From an uncultured Flavonifractor sp. (GTDB lineage Bacteria; Bacillota; Clostridia; Oscillospirales; Oscillospiraceae), in NCBI RefSeq assembly GCF_944385615.1, contig NZ_CALWXV010000002.1, forward strand, positions 1 to 64,000: 64,000 nucleotides of DNA, in the 5' to 3' direction. The position numbers and the translations under genes are program-made. Shown one piece after another: positions 41,827 through 50,710 of this stretch; the first letter of the stretch is position 1; each line of letters opens with the position of its first letter. The notes below the pieces were generated by a model. That model worked only from the letters and a program-made list of their open reading frames with translations. It was not told the DNA's origin and searched no databases.

Positions 41827-43374
41827 ATGAAACGTCGCTTATTGTCATTGCTGATCACGTTGCTGCTGGTGGTGGGGCTGGTCCCGGCCGCGGCTGCTGC
41901 GCAGTCCGATTTGGTGATTACCATGCGCCTTAACAGCCCTTGGTGTGTCATCGGAGACACTGTGACCCAGATTGACGAGTCCAGCAGTGCTGTGGTGCTG
42001 ATGGCGGAGAATGGACGCACCATGCTGCCCATTCGTCGGATGATCGAGGCCTTTGGCGGCTCTGTGGAATGGGTGCCGGAGACTAACGGTGTGCGGTGCT
42101 CGTTGGACGGTATCTCCGTAGAGTTGGAATATGACTCTACGGTGGCATTGGTCAACGGGGAAGAAGTGTTGATGGATGTGCCTATGCGGGCCAAGAATAA
42201 CCGCTCCTTTGTGCCGGTGCGTTTTGTCAGTGAAAACCTGGGCCTGAATGTGGAGTGGGAGGGCACCAACCAGATCGTGGTGGTGTCCAACGGGTCCTTG
42301 GATCAGAGCAGTCTGACCGCTCTGCCCCAGGTCCAAAAGCTGGTGGAGAAGACCAAACCCAAAGAGAACCCGGTAACCCTGACCAGTAAAAGCTATACGC
42401 TGGCCTCTGGTACGGTGAGCGCCAACGTGATCACTGTCAACATGAAAGACCCCAGAGTCAGCGTTAAAGCCGCCCTGAGCAATGGCAAGCTGAACTCGCC
42501 TGCCAGTTTCCAGTCCATTGCGTCCGGCTCCGGCGCGGTAGCGGTGGTCAACGCCAACTTTTTCAACAGTAACAACGCCGTTCAGGACCCCATCGGCCAC
42601 CTGATGGTGAACGGCCAGTTTGCTTATGGCAGCAGCGGCATTTCTTCGCTGGGCATTACCAGCTCCAATGAGATGCGCTATGGTCGCCCGGCCATGTTCT
42701 ATCGGGTAAAGACGGTAGATGGCGGCACAGCTCAGCAGTGGTCTGGCTTTGAGGTCAATGTGCTCAAGCAGTTTAATAACCAGTCGGTGATTTATACCCC
42801 GGCTCGGGGCGCCTCCTTCCCGGTGACCTATCCCGGCGCAGTGCTTATCGTGGAAAACGGGGTAACCACTAACTACCGGTCGGTCAATACCGGCGAGACG
42901 GTAACTATCCCGTCCAATGGCTTTGTGCTGTACTCCAGCACCGCCGTTATTTCCACCTCTTACTATCAGCAGCCTGAGATGGGCCGCAAGGTTATGATCG
43001 AACCCTATCTCTACACTGCTGATGCGGAAGGTTTTGCCATAGAAGATGTACAGACTATGGTTTCCGGTTCCCCCCGGCTGGTGCAGGATGGGGTGAAATA
43101 CACCCAGCTGGACCCCAATTTCAGCGAGGCCCGGTTCACTACTATGGTTACGCCACGGACCGCTGTGGGAAGCACGACCGACGGCAAACTGCTTCTGGTC
43201 AATGTGAAGGCGGCCAACATGAATCAGATGCGGGATCTGATGCTTGCGCTTGGCTGTGTGGACGCCATCAATCTGGACGGTGGTGCTTCTACCGCTATGT
43301 ATTATGACGGAAAGGTGCTGGCCAGCCCCGGACGCAATCTGACCTCCACCCTCCAGGTTTTTGTGTCAGACTGA
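41827..43374 (+). CDS. Secreted phosphodiester glycosidase-domain protein
   Basis: The 515-residue protein has a signal peptide (MKRRLLSLLITLLLVVGLVP), a copper-amine-oxidase N-terminal-like domain (about 30-155: NGRTMLPIRRMIEAFGG, RSFVPVRFVSENLGL) and a C-terminal phosphodiester glycosidase (NAGPA) domain with AVAVVNANFF, PRTAVG and the terminal DAINLDGGASTAMYYDG. Such proteins may trim sugar phosphodiesters in wall polymers. The ATG at 41827 is used with the AGGTGG site; a GTG at 41818 is too near the AGGAG. It closes the plus-strand cluster before a strong terminator. Confidence 0.9.
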   Translation: MKRRLLSLLITLLLVVGLVPAAAAAQSDLVITMRLNSPWCVIGDTVTQIDESSSAVVLMAENGRTMLPIRRMIEAFGGSVEWVPETNGVRCSLDGISVELEYDSTVALVNGEEVLMDVPMRAKNNRSFVPVRFVSENLGLNVEWEGTNQIVVVSNGSLDQSSLTALPQVQKLVEKTKPKENPVTLTSKSYTLASGTVSANVITVNMKDPRVSVKAALSNGKLNSPASFQSIASGSGAVAVVNANFFNSNNAVQDPIGHLMVNGQFAYGSSGISSLGITSSNEMRYGRPAMFYRVKTVDGGTAQQWSGFEVNVLKQFNNQSVIYTPARGASFPVTYPGAVLIVENGVTTNYRSVNTGETVTIPSNGFVLYSSTAVISTSYYQQPEMGRKVMIEPYLYTADAEGFAIEDVQTMVSGSPRLVQDGVKYTQLDPNFSEARFTTMVTPRTAVGSTTDGKLLLVNVKAANMNQMRDLMLALGCVDAINLDGGASTAMYYDGKVLASPGRNLTSTLQVFVSD

Positions 43375-43396
43375 AACATACATACTGCTTTGAAAG

Positions 43397-43424
43397 GGAA
43401 CGGCTGCCGAACGGCAGCCGTTCC
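43397..43424 (+). terminator. Terminator after the glycosidase gene
   Basis: A 13-bp stem GGAACGGCTGCCG/CGGCAGCCGTTCC with a two-base loop precedes TCTTTTATTTTG. Confidence 0.9.
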
Positions 43425-43455
43425 TCTTTTATTTTGTCGAAATTATGTTTAGCCC

Positions 43456-43509
43456 TTGACAAAGCAGAACAATAGCGCTATCATACAATACATCAAAAAG
43501 ATTTGATGT
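43456..43509 (+). promoter_or_regulatory. Promoter and ArsR operator 1
   Basis: TTGACA (43456-43461), 17 bases, TATCAT (43479-43484). A perfect inverted repeat ACATCAAA-aaga-TTTGATGT (43490-43509) lies just downstream over the start site and runs into the ribosome site, a typical position for ArsR-family repression. Confidence 0.85.
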
Positions 43510-43521
43510 GAGGTGAGCGGT

Positions 43522-43806
43522 ATGGACAGCGTCCACCAGCGCAATGCCAAGGTATTCAAAGCGCTATGTGACCCCAAACGGCTGGCGATCCTGGAGCTGC
43601 TGCAAGGTGGGGAGAAGTGTGCTTGTGTGCTGATGGATCAGCTGGAATTGGGGCAGTCGGCAGTATCCTATCATATGAAGATCCTGTGTCAGTCCGGCTT
43701 GGTGGACAGTCGGCAGGAGGGAAAGTGGACTCATTACCGGCTTAGCTCAGTTGGATGTGCCAATGCTGTCCGTCTGCTGGAGCAGCTGACCACGCCAAAA
43801 GCGTGA
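43522..43806 (+). CDS. ArsR-family metalloid/metal-responsive repressor
   Basis: The 94-residue winged-helix protein has the ArsR pattern KALCDPKRLAILELLQGGEKCACVLMDQL. The CxC in KCACVL occupies the metal-binding alpha-3 position of arsenic sensors, and QSAVSYHMKILCQSGLV is the recognition helix. Another Cys lies near the C terminus. It should repress its own operon through the repeats at 43490-43509 and 43830-43849, releasing them when a metalloid or soft metal binds. The ATG at 43522 follows AGGTGA. Confidence 0.9.
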   Translation: MDSVHQRNAKVFKALCDPKRLAILELLQGGEKCACVLMDQLELGQSAVSYHMKILCQSGLVDSRQEGKWTHYRLSSVGCANAVRLLEQLTTPKA

Positions 43807-43829
43807 TGAGCTGCTTTTTTCTGCCAAAT

Positions 43830-43849
43830 ACATCAAAAATATTTGATAT
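43830..43849 (+). promoter_or_regulatory. ArsR operator 2, before the permease gene
   Basis: ACATCAAA-aata-TTTGATAT repeats operator 1 with one changed arm base. It lies in the 58-base gap between arsR and the permease start. I see no good promoter of its own here, so it may act as a roadblock or control a weak internal start. Confidence 0.75.
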
Positions 43850-43864
43850 GAGAGGAGCGATAGA

Positions 43865-44878
43865 ATGGAACAAGTCGCTGCTGGGTGGCAATTTGTCCAA
43901 GATCAAATTTTGGGTATAAAATGGCTGGAGGCTTTGATTGGTAAGGGGCTGGAGGCACTGGGGGTGGACTTGACTACTCGTTGGGGCGGCAGTCTGCACT
44001 TTTTCTGCTATGATGTGCTCAAGATCACAATTCTGCTGTGTACCCTGATTTTTCTGGTTTCTTACCTGCAAAGCTACTTTCCGCCGGAGCGAAGCCGCCG
44101 GATTTTAGGGCGGTTTCATGGAATCTGGGCCAATTTACTCTCTGCGCTGCTGGGTACGGTGACCCCTTTCTGCTCCTGTTCTTCCATTCCGCTGTTTATG
44201 GGTTTTACCAGTGCGGGACTGCCGATCGGCGTGACCTTTTCCTTTTTGATCTCGTCTCCTATGGTGGATCTAGGCAGCCTGGTATTGCTGATGAGTATTT
44301 TTGGTGCCAAGGTGGCGGTCCTTTATGTGGTGGTAGGTCTGCTCATTGCGGTGGCAGGGGGGACGCTGCTGGAAAAGCTGAGGATGGATCGCTATGTGGA
44401 GGACTTTGTACGCCAAGCCACGGTGCTGGAAGAGGAAGGGCACAGCCCTACTCAGCGGGAACGGCTAGGATATGCCAAAGGACAGATGATTGCTACCTTC
44501 CGCAAAGTATTTCCCTATGTTCTGCTGGGCGTTGGGGTGGGAGCGGTGATCCACAACTGGCTCCCGAAGCATTGGATCGAAGTGGTCCTGGGAGATGGGA
44601 ATCCATTGGGTGTGGTGTTGGCTACTTTGGTGGGCGTGCCCATGTACGCCGATATTTTTGGCACCATCCCTATCGCTGAAGCGCTGTTGTCCAAAGGAGC
44701 TCAGCTGGGCACTGTTCTGTCCTTTATGATGGCGGTCACTACGTTGAGTCTGCCCTCCCTCATTTTATTGCGTAAGGTGGTAAAGCCAAGACTGCTGGCG
44801 GCCTTTCTGATCGTTTGTACAGTGGGGATCATTGTGGTGGGTTATCTGTTCAATCTGTTTCAAAGTGTTATTTTATAA
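43865..44878 (+). CDS. Permease of the ArsP/DUF318 family
   Basis: The 337-residue membrane protein has about eight helices in two repeats. Family marks are TPFCSCSSIPLFMGFTSAGLPIG in the first half and GVPMYADIFGTIPIAEALLSKG in the second. Members include ArsP, an exporter of trivalent organoarsenicals, and less defined metal or thiol permeases. Under an ArsR-type repressor and next to a thioredoxin-like protein, metalloid export is the best guess. GAGAGGAG precedes the ATG. Confidence 0.86.
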   Translation: MEQVAAGWQFVQDQILGIKWLEALIGKGLEALGVDLTTRWGGSLHFFCYDVLKITILLCTLIFLVSYLQSYFPPERSRRILGRFHGIWANLLSALLGTVTPFCSCSSIPLFMGFTSAGLPIGVTFSFLISSPMVDLGSLVLLMSIFGAKVAVLYVVVGLLIAVAGGTLLEKLRMDRYVEDFVRQATVLEEEGHSPTQRERLGYAKGQMIATFRKVFPYVLLGVGVGAVIHNWLPKHWIEVVLGDGNPLGVVLATLVGVPMYADIFGTIPIAEALLSKGAQLGTVLSFMMAVTTLSLPSLILLRKVVKPRLLAAFLIVCTVGIIVVGYLFNLFQSVIL

Positions 44879-44890
44879 GGAGGAACCAAT

Positions 44891-45181
44891 ATGGGACTGT
44901 TTCAGAAGAAAAAGTATGTGGAGGAACACGCCGATGCAGCTGTAAAGGTGCTGGGCTCCGGCTGCGCCAAATGTAATGCTCTGGAGGAGGTCACCCGGCA
45001 GGCGTTGACTGAACTTGGCATGGAGCCGGTGGTGGGCCATGTTACTGATTTTGCTCAGATTGCCGCTTATGGTGTTATGACCACACCTGCGTTGGTAGTG
45101 GATGGCAGGGTGCTGTCCACGGGGCGGACATTGACCAAAGATGAGGCGGTTGCCCTGATCAAACAGGCAAGGGGAATTTAA
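44891..45181 (+). CDS. Thioredoxin-like small redox protein
   Basis: The 96-residue protein has a basic N terminus and a thioredoxin fold core: VKVLGSGCAKCNALEEV with redox CxxC (Cys25, Cys28), the cis-Pro in GVMTTPALVVDG, and a C-terminal helix. It belongs to the small thioredoxin group (TIGR00412-like) often found beside ArsP/DUF318 permeases. It could reduce a metalloid or the permease cysteines. It starts 12 bases after the permease with AAGGAGGA. Confidence 0.88.
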   Translation: MGLFQKKKYVEEHADAAVKVLGSGCAKCNALEEVTRQALTELGMEPVVGHVTDFAQIAAYGVMTTPALVVDGRVLSTGRTLTKDEAVALIKQARGI

Positions 45182-45192
45182 CTTCATTGGAT

Positions 45193-45230
45193 AAGGCCAA
45201 CCGGCACTTTGATGCCGGTCGGCCTTTTAT
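45193..45230 (+). terminator. Terminator of the arsR operon
   Basis: AAGGCC-a-ACCGGCA and TGCCGGT-c-GGCCTT form a 13-bp stem with one mismatch and a six-base loop, ending TTTTAT. Confidence 0.85.
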
Positions 45231-45249
45231 ATTGGCTTGACAACTATAG

Positions 45250-45363
45250 GCTATCACCGGTATTTTGAACCCGGTGGTAGGGGCGCTGGTCCATAACGCA
45301 GGCTCGGTAGCGGTTATCCTCAATTCCGCCCTGTTGCTGAGGTGGCGAAACAGACCGAAATAA
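45250..45363 (+). pseudogene. C-terminal relic of a heavy-metal P-type ATPase
   Basis: The frame from 45250 to the TAA at 45361 encodes 37 residues including ILNPVVGALVHNAGSVAV and ILNSALLLRW, the end of the last membrane helices of P1B-type Zn/Cd/Pb ATPases. An in-frame TAG (45247-45249) precedes it, and there is no start codon, ribosome site or N-terminal part. It is therefore the remains of a deleted gene. It follows the ArsR operon, whose regulator family commonly controls such ATPases. Confidence 0.8.
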
Positions 45364-45371
45364 AAAGGAAA

Positions 45372-45409
45372 GCCCCGGATTATGGCCCCTTTGAGCCAAG
45401 GTCCGGGGC
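45372..45409 (+). terminator. Hairpin after the ATPase relic
   Basis: The stem GCCCCGGA/TCCGGGGC with a 22-base loop ends CTTTAAC. It was probably the terminator of the lost ATPase gene. The rest of the 45182-45541 gap is AT-rich sequence before pyrH. Confidence 0.55.
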
Positions 45410-45453
45410 CTTTAACAAATTTTACAGGATAGAATGGTCAAAATGCGAATAAT

Positions 45454-45482
45454 TTGAAAAACTTTAGCCTAACCTCTATGCA
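45454..45482 (+). promoter_or_regulatory. Candidate promoter of the pyrH operon
   Basis: TTGAAA (45454-45459), 17 bases, TATGCA (45477-45482). A second candidate, TGGAAA-17-TAGCAT, lies about 35 bases downstream. The AT-rich region leaves the choice open. Confidence 0.4.
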
Positions 45483-45541
45483 AAAATGGAAAACTATATT
45501 AAAATAAGATAGCATGATTTTCCGAAAAAGGGGTTGAACAT

Positions 45542-46264
45542 ATGAGTGAACCGCAGTTCAAGCGGATTCTTCTAAAGGTCAGCGGCGAGGCGCTGGCCGG
45601 CGAGGCCAGTCGGGGGCTGGACTTCGATGTGATCGGCAGTGTTTGCGACGTCATCAAGAAGTGTGTAGCCGCCGGTGTCCAGGTGGGTATCGTGGTAGGC
45701 GGGGGCAACTTCTGGCGGGGCCTGAAGGACGGCGGCGATCGGATGGAGCGTACCCGGGCCGACCACATGGGTATGCTGGCCACCACCATCAACGCGCTGG
45801 CTGTGGCCGATATGCTGGAGCAGAAGGGCGTGGACGTACGGGTGCAGACCGCCATTGAGATGCGCTCCATCGCCGAGCCCTACATCCGCTCCAAAGCCAT
45901 CCGGCACATGGAGAAGGGGAGGGTGGTCATCTTTGGCTGCGGCACTGGCAATCCCTTCTTCTCCACGGATACCGCCGCGGTGCTGCGGGCGGCTGAGATC
46001 GACGCCGACGCTATTCTGCTGGCCAAGAATATTGACGGTGTGTACTCCGCAGATCCCAGAAAGGACCCCAATGCGGTGAAGTATGACACCATCACTTATG
46101 ACGACATACTGGCCCAACATCTGGAGGTAATGGATTCTACCGCCACATCCCTGTCTATGGACAACAAGATCCCGGTGATCTTGTTCGCGCTCAAGGACCC
46201 CGAAAACATTCTGCGGGTGGTCATGGGCGAAAAAATCGGAACCATCGTCAAGGAGGAACCGTGA
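45542..46264 (+). CDS. pyrH: Uridylate kinase PyrH
   Basis: The 240-residue amino-acid-kinase-family enzyme phosphorylates UMP to UDP. Motifs: [26 protein letters not shown], the UMP-site [16 protein letters not shown] and [27 protein letters not shown] precedes the ATG. It starts the housekeeping operon and lies two bases before frr, an order conserved across bacteria. Confidence 0.97.
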   Translation: MSEPQFKRILLKVSGEALAGEASRGLDFDVIGSVCDVIKKCVAAGVQVGIVVGGGNFWRGLKDGGDRMERTRADHMGMLATTINALAVADMLEQKGVDVRVQTAIEMRSIAEPYIRSKAIRHMEKGRVVIFGCGTGNPFFSTDTAAVLRAAEIDADAILLAKNIDGVYSADPRKDPNAVKYDTITYDDILAQHLEVMDSTATSLSMDNKIPVILFALKDPENILRVVMGEKIGTIVKEEP

Positions 46265-46265
46265 A

Positions 46266-46820
46266 ATGAAAGAACTCAACAAAGAATTTGACGCTAAGAT
46301 GCAGAAAACCATCGACGTGGTCATGAGCGATTTCGCCAGCGTCCGGGCCGGTCGGGCCAATGCCGCCGTGCTGGATAAGATTACGGTGGACTACTACGGC
46401 GCGCCCACCCCCCTGAATCAGGTGGCCTCCATTTCCTCCCCTGATCCCCGCTCTCTGATGATCCAGCCGTGGGACAGCACGCTGCTGAAGGCCATCGAGA
46501 AGGCCATCCAGACCTCTGACCTGGGCATCAATCCCCAGAATGACGGCCGGGTGATCCGCCTTTCCTTCCCCCAGCTCACGGAGGAGCGCCGCAGAGAGCT
46601 GTCCAAGCAGGTGAAGAAGTATGGCGAAAACGGCAAGGTAGCCATCCGCAACATCCGCCGGGACGCCATGGAGAAGTTCAAAGCCCAGGAGAAGAAGGGC
46701 GAGATGACCGAGGACGATCGGAAGGATTATGAGAAGGAACTCCAGGATCTCACCGACAAGCGCTGCAAGGAGATCGACGATCTGACCGCTAAGAAAGAGG
46801 CGGAACTGATGGCGGTCTGA
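46266..46820 (+). CDS. frr: Ribosome recycling factor
   Basis: At 184 residues this is full-length RRF, which with EF-G splits the post-termination ribosome. Characteristic segments are SVRAGRANAAVLDKITVDYYG, ISSPDPRSLMIQPWD, GLMP-like SDLGINPQNDGRVIRLSFP and LTEERRRELSKQVKKYGE. AAGGAGGA precedes the ATG. Confidence 0.98.
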   Translation: MKELNKEFDAKMQKTIDVVMSDFASVRAGRANAAVLDKITVDYYGAPTPLNQVASISSPDPRSLMIQPWDSTLLKAIEKAIQTSDLGINPQNDGRVIRLSFPQLTEERRRELSKQVKKYGENGKVAIRNIRRDAMEKFKAQEKKGEMTEDDRKDYEKELQDLTDKRCKEIDDLTAKKEAELMAV

Positions 46821-46841
46821 GTAAAATGAACATAGACCCGG

Positions 46842-46866
46842 TGCGGGGCGCCTGACGCGTCCCGCA
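46842..46866 (+). other. Hairpin between frr and uppS
   Basis: TGCGGG-g-CGC and GCG-t-CCCGCA pair across a five-base loop. It lacks a U tract and is probably not a full terminator, since uppS follows 27 bases later. Confidence 0.5.
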
Positions 46867-46892
46867 TTGGTGTCGTATAGGCGGGTTTAAGC

Positions 46893-47636
46893 ATGGCATT
46901 ATTCAAACCAAAGACGGAGCTGGCGGAGGTGGATTTCGACCATTTGCCCCGCCATGTGGCGATTATTATGGATGGAAACGGTCGTTGGGCCAAGCGGCGG
47001 GGACTGCCCCGCACTGCAGGCCACGCCGCTGGGGCGGAGACCTTTCGTACCATTGCCACCTATTGCCAGAAAATCGGGCTGGAGTATCTGACCGTGTACG
47101 CATTCTCCACGGAAAACTGGAAACGGCCGATGGAGGAGGTCTCCGCCATCATTGGACTGCTGAAAAAGTATTTGCTGGAGTCCATTGAAAAGATGGAGCG
47201 GGATAAGATTCGACTGCACTTTTTTGGCGATTTGGAGGCCCTTCCGCCAGAACTGCGGCAGCTTACCGTCCGCACTGACGATATTTCCACCCGATACAAT
47301 GGAATGCAGGTCAATGTGTGCTTCAACTATGGCGGTCGGGATGAGATTGTCCGGGCGGCCAGGGCCTTTGCGGCAGACTGTCTGGCGGGGAAGAAAGACC
47401 CGCAAGCTCTGACGGAAGAGGATTTTTCCGGCTATCTCTATTCCGCCGGGGTGCCCGACCCCGATTTGGTGATCCGGCCCAGCGGAGAGATTCGGATCTC
47501 CAACTTCCTGCTATGGCAGTCAGCCTATGCGGAGTTCTACTATACCGATGTATTGTGGCCCGATTTCAGCAAGGAAGAGCTGCACAAGGCGCTTGCGGCC
47601 TATCAGAGCCGCTCCCGCCGATTTGGAGGTGTCTGA
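46893..47636 (+). CDS. uppS: Undecaprenyl diphosphate synthase-type cis-prenyltransferase
   Basis: The 247-residue enzyme builds the C55 lipid carrier for cell-wall synthesis. Motifs: HVAIIMDGNGRWAKRRGLPR with the catalytic Asp, AFSTENWKRP, CFNYGGRDEI and DLVIRPSGEIRISNFLLWQ for diphosphate binding (Pro where most have Thr). The stop codon is directly followed by the cdsA start. The ribosome site is weak (GGCGGG). Confidence 0.96.
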   Translation: MALFKPKTELAEVDFDHLPRHVAIIMDGNGRWAKRRGLPRTAGHAAGAETFRTIATYCQKIGLEYLTVYAFSTENWKRPMEEVSAIIGLLKKYLLESIEKMERDKIRLHFFGDLEALPPELRQLTVRTDDISTRYNGMQVNVCFNYGGRDEIVRAARAFAADCLAGKKDPQALTEEDFSGYLYSAGVPDPDLVIRPSGEIRISNFLLWQSAYAEFYYTDVLWPDFSKEELHKALAAYQSRSRRFGGV

Positions 47637-48461
47637 GTGGGGAAGCGAATCATGGTGGCGGTGATCTTTATCCCGCTGCTTGCCGTGGCAATCTATGGTG
47701 TTTCTCCGGTCTATCCGGTGGTTTTGCCCATTTTGGTGGCCGGACTGTCCATGATCGCGGTGCATGAGGTGCTGTGGTCCACTGGTTTTCTGAAGCATAC
47801 CCGCATCTCTGGCTATTCCCTTGTGCTGGCTGGTCTGGTCCCGTTTTGGGTCTATTACAGCGGGGCGCTGATGCCCGCGTTGTGCGGTATGTTTGTCTAT
47901 GTGGTGCTTCTGTTTGCGGAGGCTATCGCCAGCCACAAGCGGATTACCCTGGAGAAGATGGGTGGCGCATTTTTCCTCAGCGTCGTTATCCCATTCTTTC
48001 TGTCCTCGCTGCTGCGCATCCGTCAGATGGAGCACTGGCAGTTTCTGATTATTCTGCCCTTTCTGGTGGCCTTTCTCAGCGACGCCTTCGCCCTGTTTGC
48101 AGGCATGGCCTTCGGCAAGCATAAGCTGGCTCCGGAGCTCTCTCCCAAGAAGACGGTGGAGGGGGCCATTGGCGGCTTTGTGGGGGCCATTGTAAGTGCG
48201 GTGGTCTACGGCGTGGTGCTTCAGATGGGCTTCTCTGTTTCGGTCAACTATTTCTATTTGATTGTGTACGGCGCCTTGGGCAGTGTGGTGTCCCAACTGG
48301 GCGACCTGTCCTTTTCCTATATCAAGCGGGAATATGGACTTAAGGATTTCGGCAATATCTTTCCCGGACATGGCGGCGTGCTGGACCGTTTTGACAGCGT
48401 GATTTTCTGTGCGCCTCTGATTGAGCTGCTGATCCAATTCCTGCCCGCTGTGGGGGGCTGA
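47637..48461 (+). CDS. cdsA: Phosphatidate cytidylyltransferase
   Basis: The 274-residue protein has seven to eight membrane helices and makes CDP-diacylglycerol for phospholipids. The C-terminal signature is present: [20 protein letters not shown] then [13 protein letters not shown] and the final [11 protein letters not shown]. It has a GTG start immediately after the uppS stop, with GGAGGTG inside the end of uppS. Confidence 0.95.
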   Translation: MGKRIMVAVIFIPLLAVAIYGVSPVYPVVLPILVAGLSMIAVHEVLWSTGFLKHTRISGYSLVLAGLVPFWVYYSGALMPALCGMFVYVVLLFAEAIASHKRITLEKMGGAFFLSVVIPFFLSSLLRIRQMEHWQFLIILPFLVAFLSDAFALFAGMAFGKHKLAPELSPKKTVEGAIGGFVGAIVSAVVYGVVLQMGFSVSVNYFYLIVYGALGSVVSQLGDLSFSYIKREYGLKDFGNIFPGHGGVLDRFDSVIFCAPLIELLIQFLPAVGG

Positions 48462-48463
48462 CT

Positions 48464-49603
48464 ATGAGTAATTGCATTTCGTTGCTGGGTTCTACCGGCT
48501 CCATCGGGCGGCAGTCACTGGATGTGATTGCCGCCTGTGGCATGACTGTGGCCGCACTGACCGCGAACCGGGACGTGAACCGGATGGAGGAGCAGTGCCG
48601 CCGGTTCCGGCCTGCTCTGGCGGTGATGATGGACCCATCCGCTGCCGCTGAGCTGAGGATCAGGCTGGCAGATACACCTGTCCAAGTGGCCCAAGGCCCG
48701 GAGGGACTGATAGAGGCCGCTACGATAGAGGCGGCGGACACCGTACTCACTGCTGTGGTGGGCATGGTGGGACTGGTGCCCACTCTGGCCGCAGTGGAGC
48801 AGGGCAAACGGATCGCCCTGGCCAACAAGGAAACCCTGGTGTGTGCCGGGGAGCTGGTGATGGATGGGGCGGACCGGTCTGGTGCGGAGATCGTACCGGT
48901 GGATTCTGAGCACTCCGCTATTTTCCAATGTCTTCAGGGTAACCAGAACAGGGGGGAGGTCAAGCGCCTGATTTTGACCGCCTCCGGCGGCCCTTTCTGG
49001 GGGTGGGAGAAGGAGCGCATTGCCTCCGCCACTATAGAGCAGGCTTTGAACCACCCAAACTGGTCCATGGGGGCTAAGATCACGGTGGATTCGGCCACAC
49101 TGATGAACAAGGGGCTGGAGTTTATTGAAGCCATGCGGCTTTACCGTATGCCGCCGGAGAAAATCTCCATTGTGGTCCACCGGGAGAGCATTATCCACTC
49201 CATGGTGGAATACTGTGATAATGCGGTGCTGGCTCAGATGGGGATTCCTGATATGCGCCTGCCCATTCAATATGCCCTGACCTGGCCTGCCCGTACCCAG
49301 GCGGTGGCAAAACCCCTGGATCTGCTGACCTGTCCGCCACTGACATTCCATGCCCCGGACTATGAGGCCTTCCCCTGCCTGTCTCTGGCTCTGGAGGCCG
49401 CTAAAACCAGCGGTACCGCCACAGCGGTCCTCAATGGAGCAAATGAGACAGCAGTGGGCCTGTTTCTGGAGGGAAAGATTCCATTTGGAGATATTGCCAA
49501 GCGGGTGGAGCGAGCTCTGGCCGGGGTGCCGGTGGTGCAGTCGCCCACTCTGGAAGAAGTGCTGGCGGCGGACCGGGCTGCCCGCGAACTGGCAGGCAAG
49601 TAA
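48464..49603 (+). CDS. dxr: 1-deoxy-D-xylulose-5-phosphate reductoisomerase
   Basis: The 379-residue NADPH enzyme makes MEP, the first committed step of the non-mevalonate isoprenoid pathway. Motifs: LLGSTGSIGRQSLDVI for NADPH, ALANKETLVCAG, the metal/substrate site VDSEHSAIFQCLQG, and ASGGPF. It lies two bases after cdsA and feeds the same lipid branch as uppS and ispG. Confidence 0.97.
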   Translation: MSNCISLLGSTGSIGRQSLDVIAACGMTVAALTANRDVNRMEEQCRRFRPALAVMMDPSAAAELRIRLADTPVQVAQGPEGLIEAATIEAADTVLTAVVGMVGLVPTLAAVEQGKRIALANKETLVCAGELVMDGADRSGAEIVPVDSEHSAIFQCLQGNQNRGEVKRLILTASGGPFWGWEKERIASATIEQALNHPNWSMGAKITVDSATLMNKGLEFIEAMRLYRMPPEKISIVVHRESIIHSMVEYCDNAVLAQMGIPDMRLPIQYALTWPARTQAVAKPLDLLTCPPLTFHAPDYEAFPCLSLALEAAKTSGTATAVLNGANETAVGLFLEGKIPFGDIAKRVERALAGVPVVQSPTLEEVLAADRAARELAGK

Positions 49604-49621
49604 TTTGACTTAGAGGTGCCT

Positions 49622-50695
49622 ATGAGCGTTCTTTCCATTGTACTGACCATCCTGTTTTTCGGATTCCTCATTGCCATCCATGAGTTTGGCCACTTCATTG
49701 CTGCCAAATCCTTGGGCGTGAAGGTAAACGAATTTGCCATCGGCATGGGGCCCAAGCTGTTGTCCAAAGAAAAAGGGGAGACGTTGTATACCCTGCGGGC
49801 TTTCCCCATCGGCGGCTTCTGTGCGATGGAGGGGGAGGGAGAATCCTCTGACGATCCACGGGCCTTCGGCAATAAGGCGGGATGGAAAAGACTGATTATC
49901 CTGGTGGCTGGAGCCTTTATGAACTTTGTAGCCGGTGTGGTGCTCATCCTTATCATCTTTATCGCCGCAGGCAGCCCATCCATGCCGGTGGTCACCGGAT
50001 TTATGACAGGTGCCGAGGACATTGCTCAGACCGGACTCCAGCCCGGCGACCAGTTTTATACCATCGACGGCCACCGGGTCTATTTTCAGACCGACGCCTT
50101 TCTCTTCCTGGAACGAGCCAAAGAACAGGTGGATGTGGTGGTACTGAGAGATGGAGAGAAGGTGGATCTGGGCACTATCAGCCTGCCCTACCGGCTGCTT
50201 ACCGATGAAAACGGCAATCAGGTGGAAAAGCGGGGAATCTATGTGGGAGAGTTCCGGGAGGACACCCCTCTGACTCTGCTGCAAAATACCTGGTATCAGG
50301 CGGTGGACTATGTCCGCATGGTGTGGATGGGACTGGGCGATCTGATTACCGGTGCGGCAGGTCTCAATGAGATGTCCGGCGTCATCGGTATCGTGGCGGT
50401 GGCGGGTGATGTGGGTCAGGCCGGCGCGGCGGCGGCAGGCCTGTTTGGCTTGGTCATCAATATTCTGGACTTTACTGCCCTGATTGCCATCAACCTGGCG
50501 GTGATGAACCTGCTGCCCATTCCCGCTTTGGATGGGGGACAGATCCTCTTTGTATTTGTAGGCGGGATCTATCGCCTCATTACCCGAAAGAAAATCAACG
50601 AGAAGTACCTGGGCTATGTGAATGCCGCCGGCTTCTGCTGCTTGATTGCTTTGATGGTAGTGGTGGCGGTTAACGACGTCATCAAGCTGTTTTAA
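49622..50695 (+). CDS. rseP: Site-2 intramembrane zinc metalloprotease RseP-type
   Basis: The 357-residue membrane protease has HEFGH (20-24) in the first helix, one PDZ domain in the middle (GLQPGDQFYTIDGHRV) and the second metal-site motif NLLPIPALDGGQ near the C terminus. It cleaves membrane-bound regulators or signal-peptide remnants. The ATG at 49622 is preceded by GAGGTG. The position between dxr and ispG is conserved in Firmicutes. Confidence 0.94.
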   Translation: MSVLSIVLTILFFGFLIAIHEFGHFIAAKSLGVKVNEFAIGMGPKLLSKEKGETLYTLRAFPIGGFCAMEGEGESSDDPRAFGNKAGWKRLIILVAGAFMNFVAGVVLILIIFIAAGSPSMPVVTGFMTGAEDIAQTGLQPGDQFYTIDGHRVYFQTDAFLFLERAKEQVDVVVLRDGEKVDLGTISLPYRLLTDENGNQVEKRGIYVGEFREDTPLTLLQNTWYQAVDYVRMVWMGLGDLITGAAGLNEMSGVIGIVAVAGDVGQAGAAAAGLFGLVINILDFTALIAINLAVMNLLPIPALDGGQILFVFVGGIYRLITRKKINEKYLGYVNAAGFCCLIALMVVVAVNDVIKLF

Positions 50696-50710
50696 CGGGG
50701 AGGAGCACAA

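Noticed and set aside
40593..42290. 565-codon minus-strand frame opposite the radical SAM and glycosidase genes
   Set aside because: Antisense shadow spanning a real gene boundary, without motifs.
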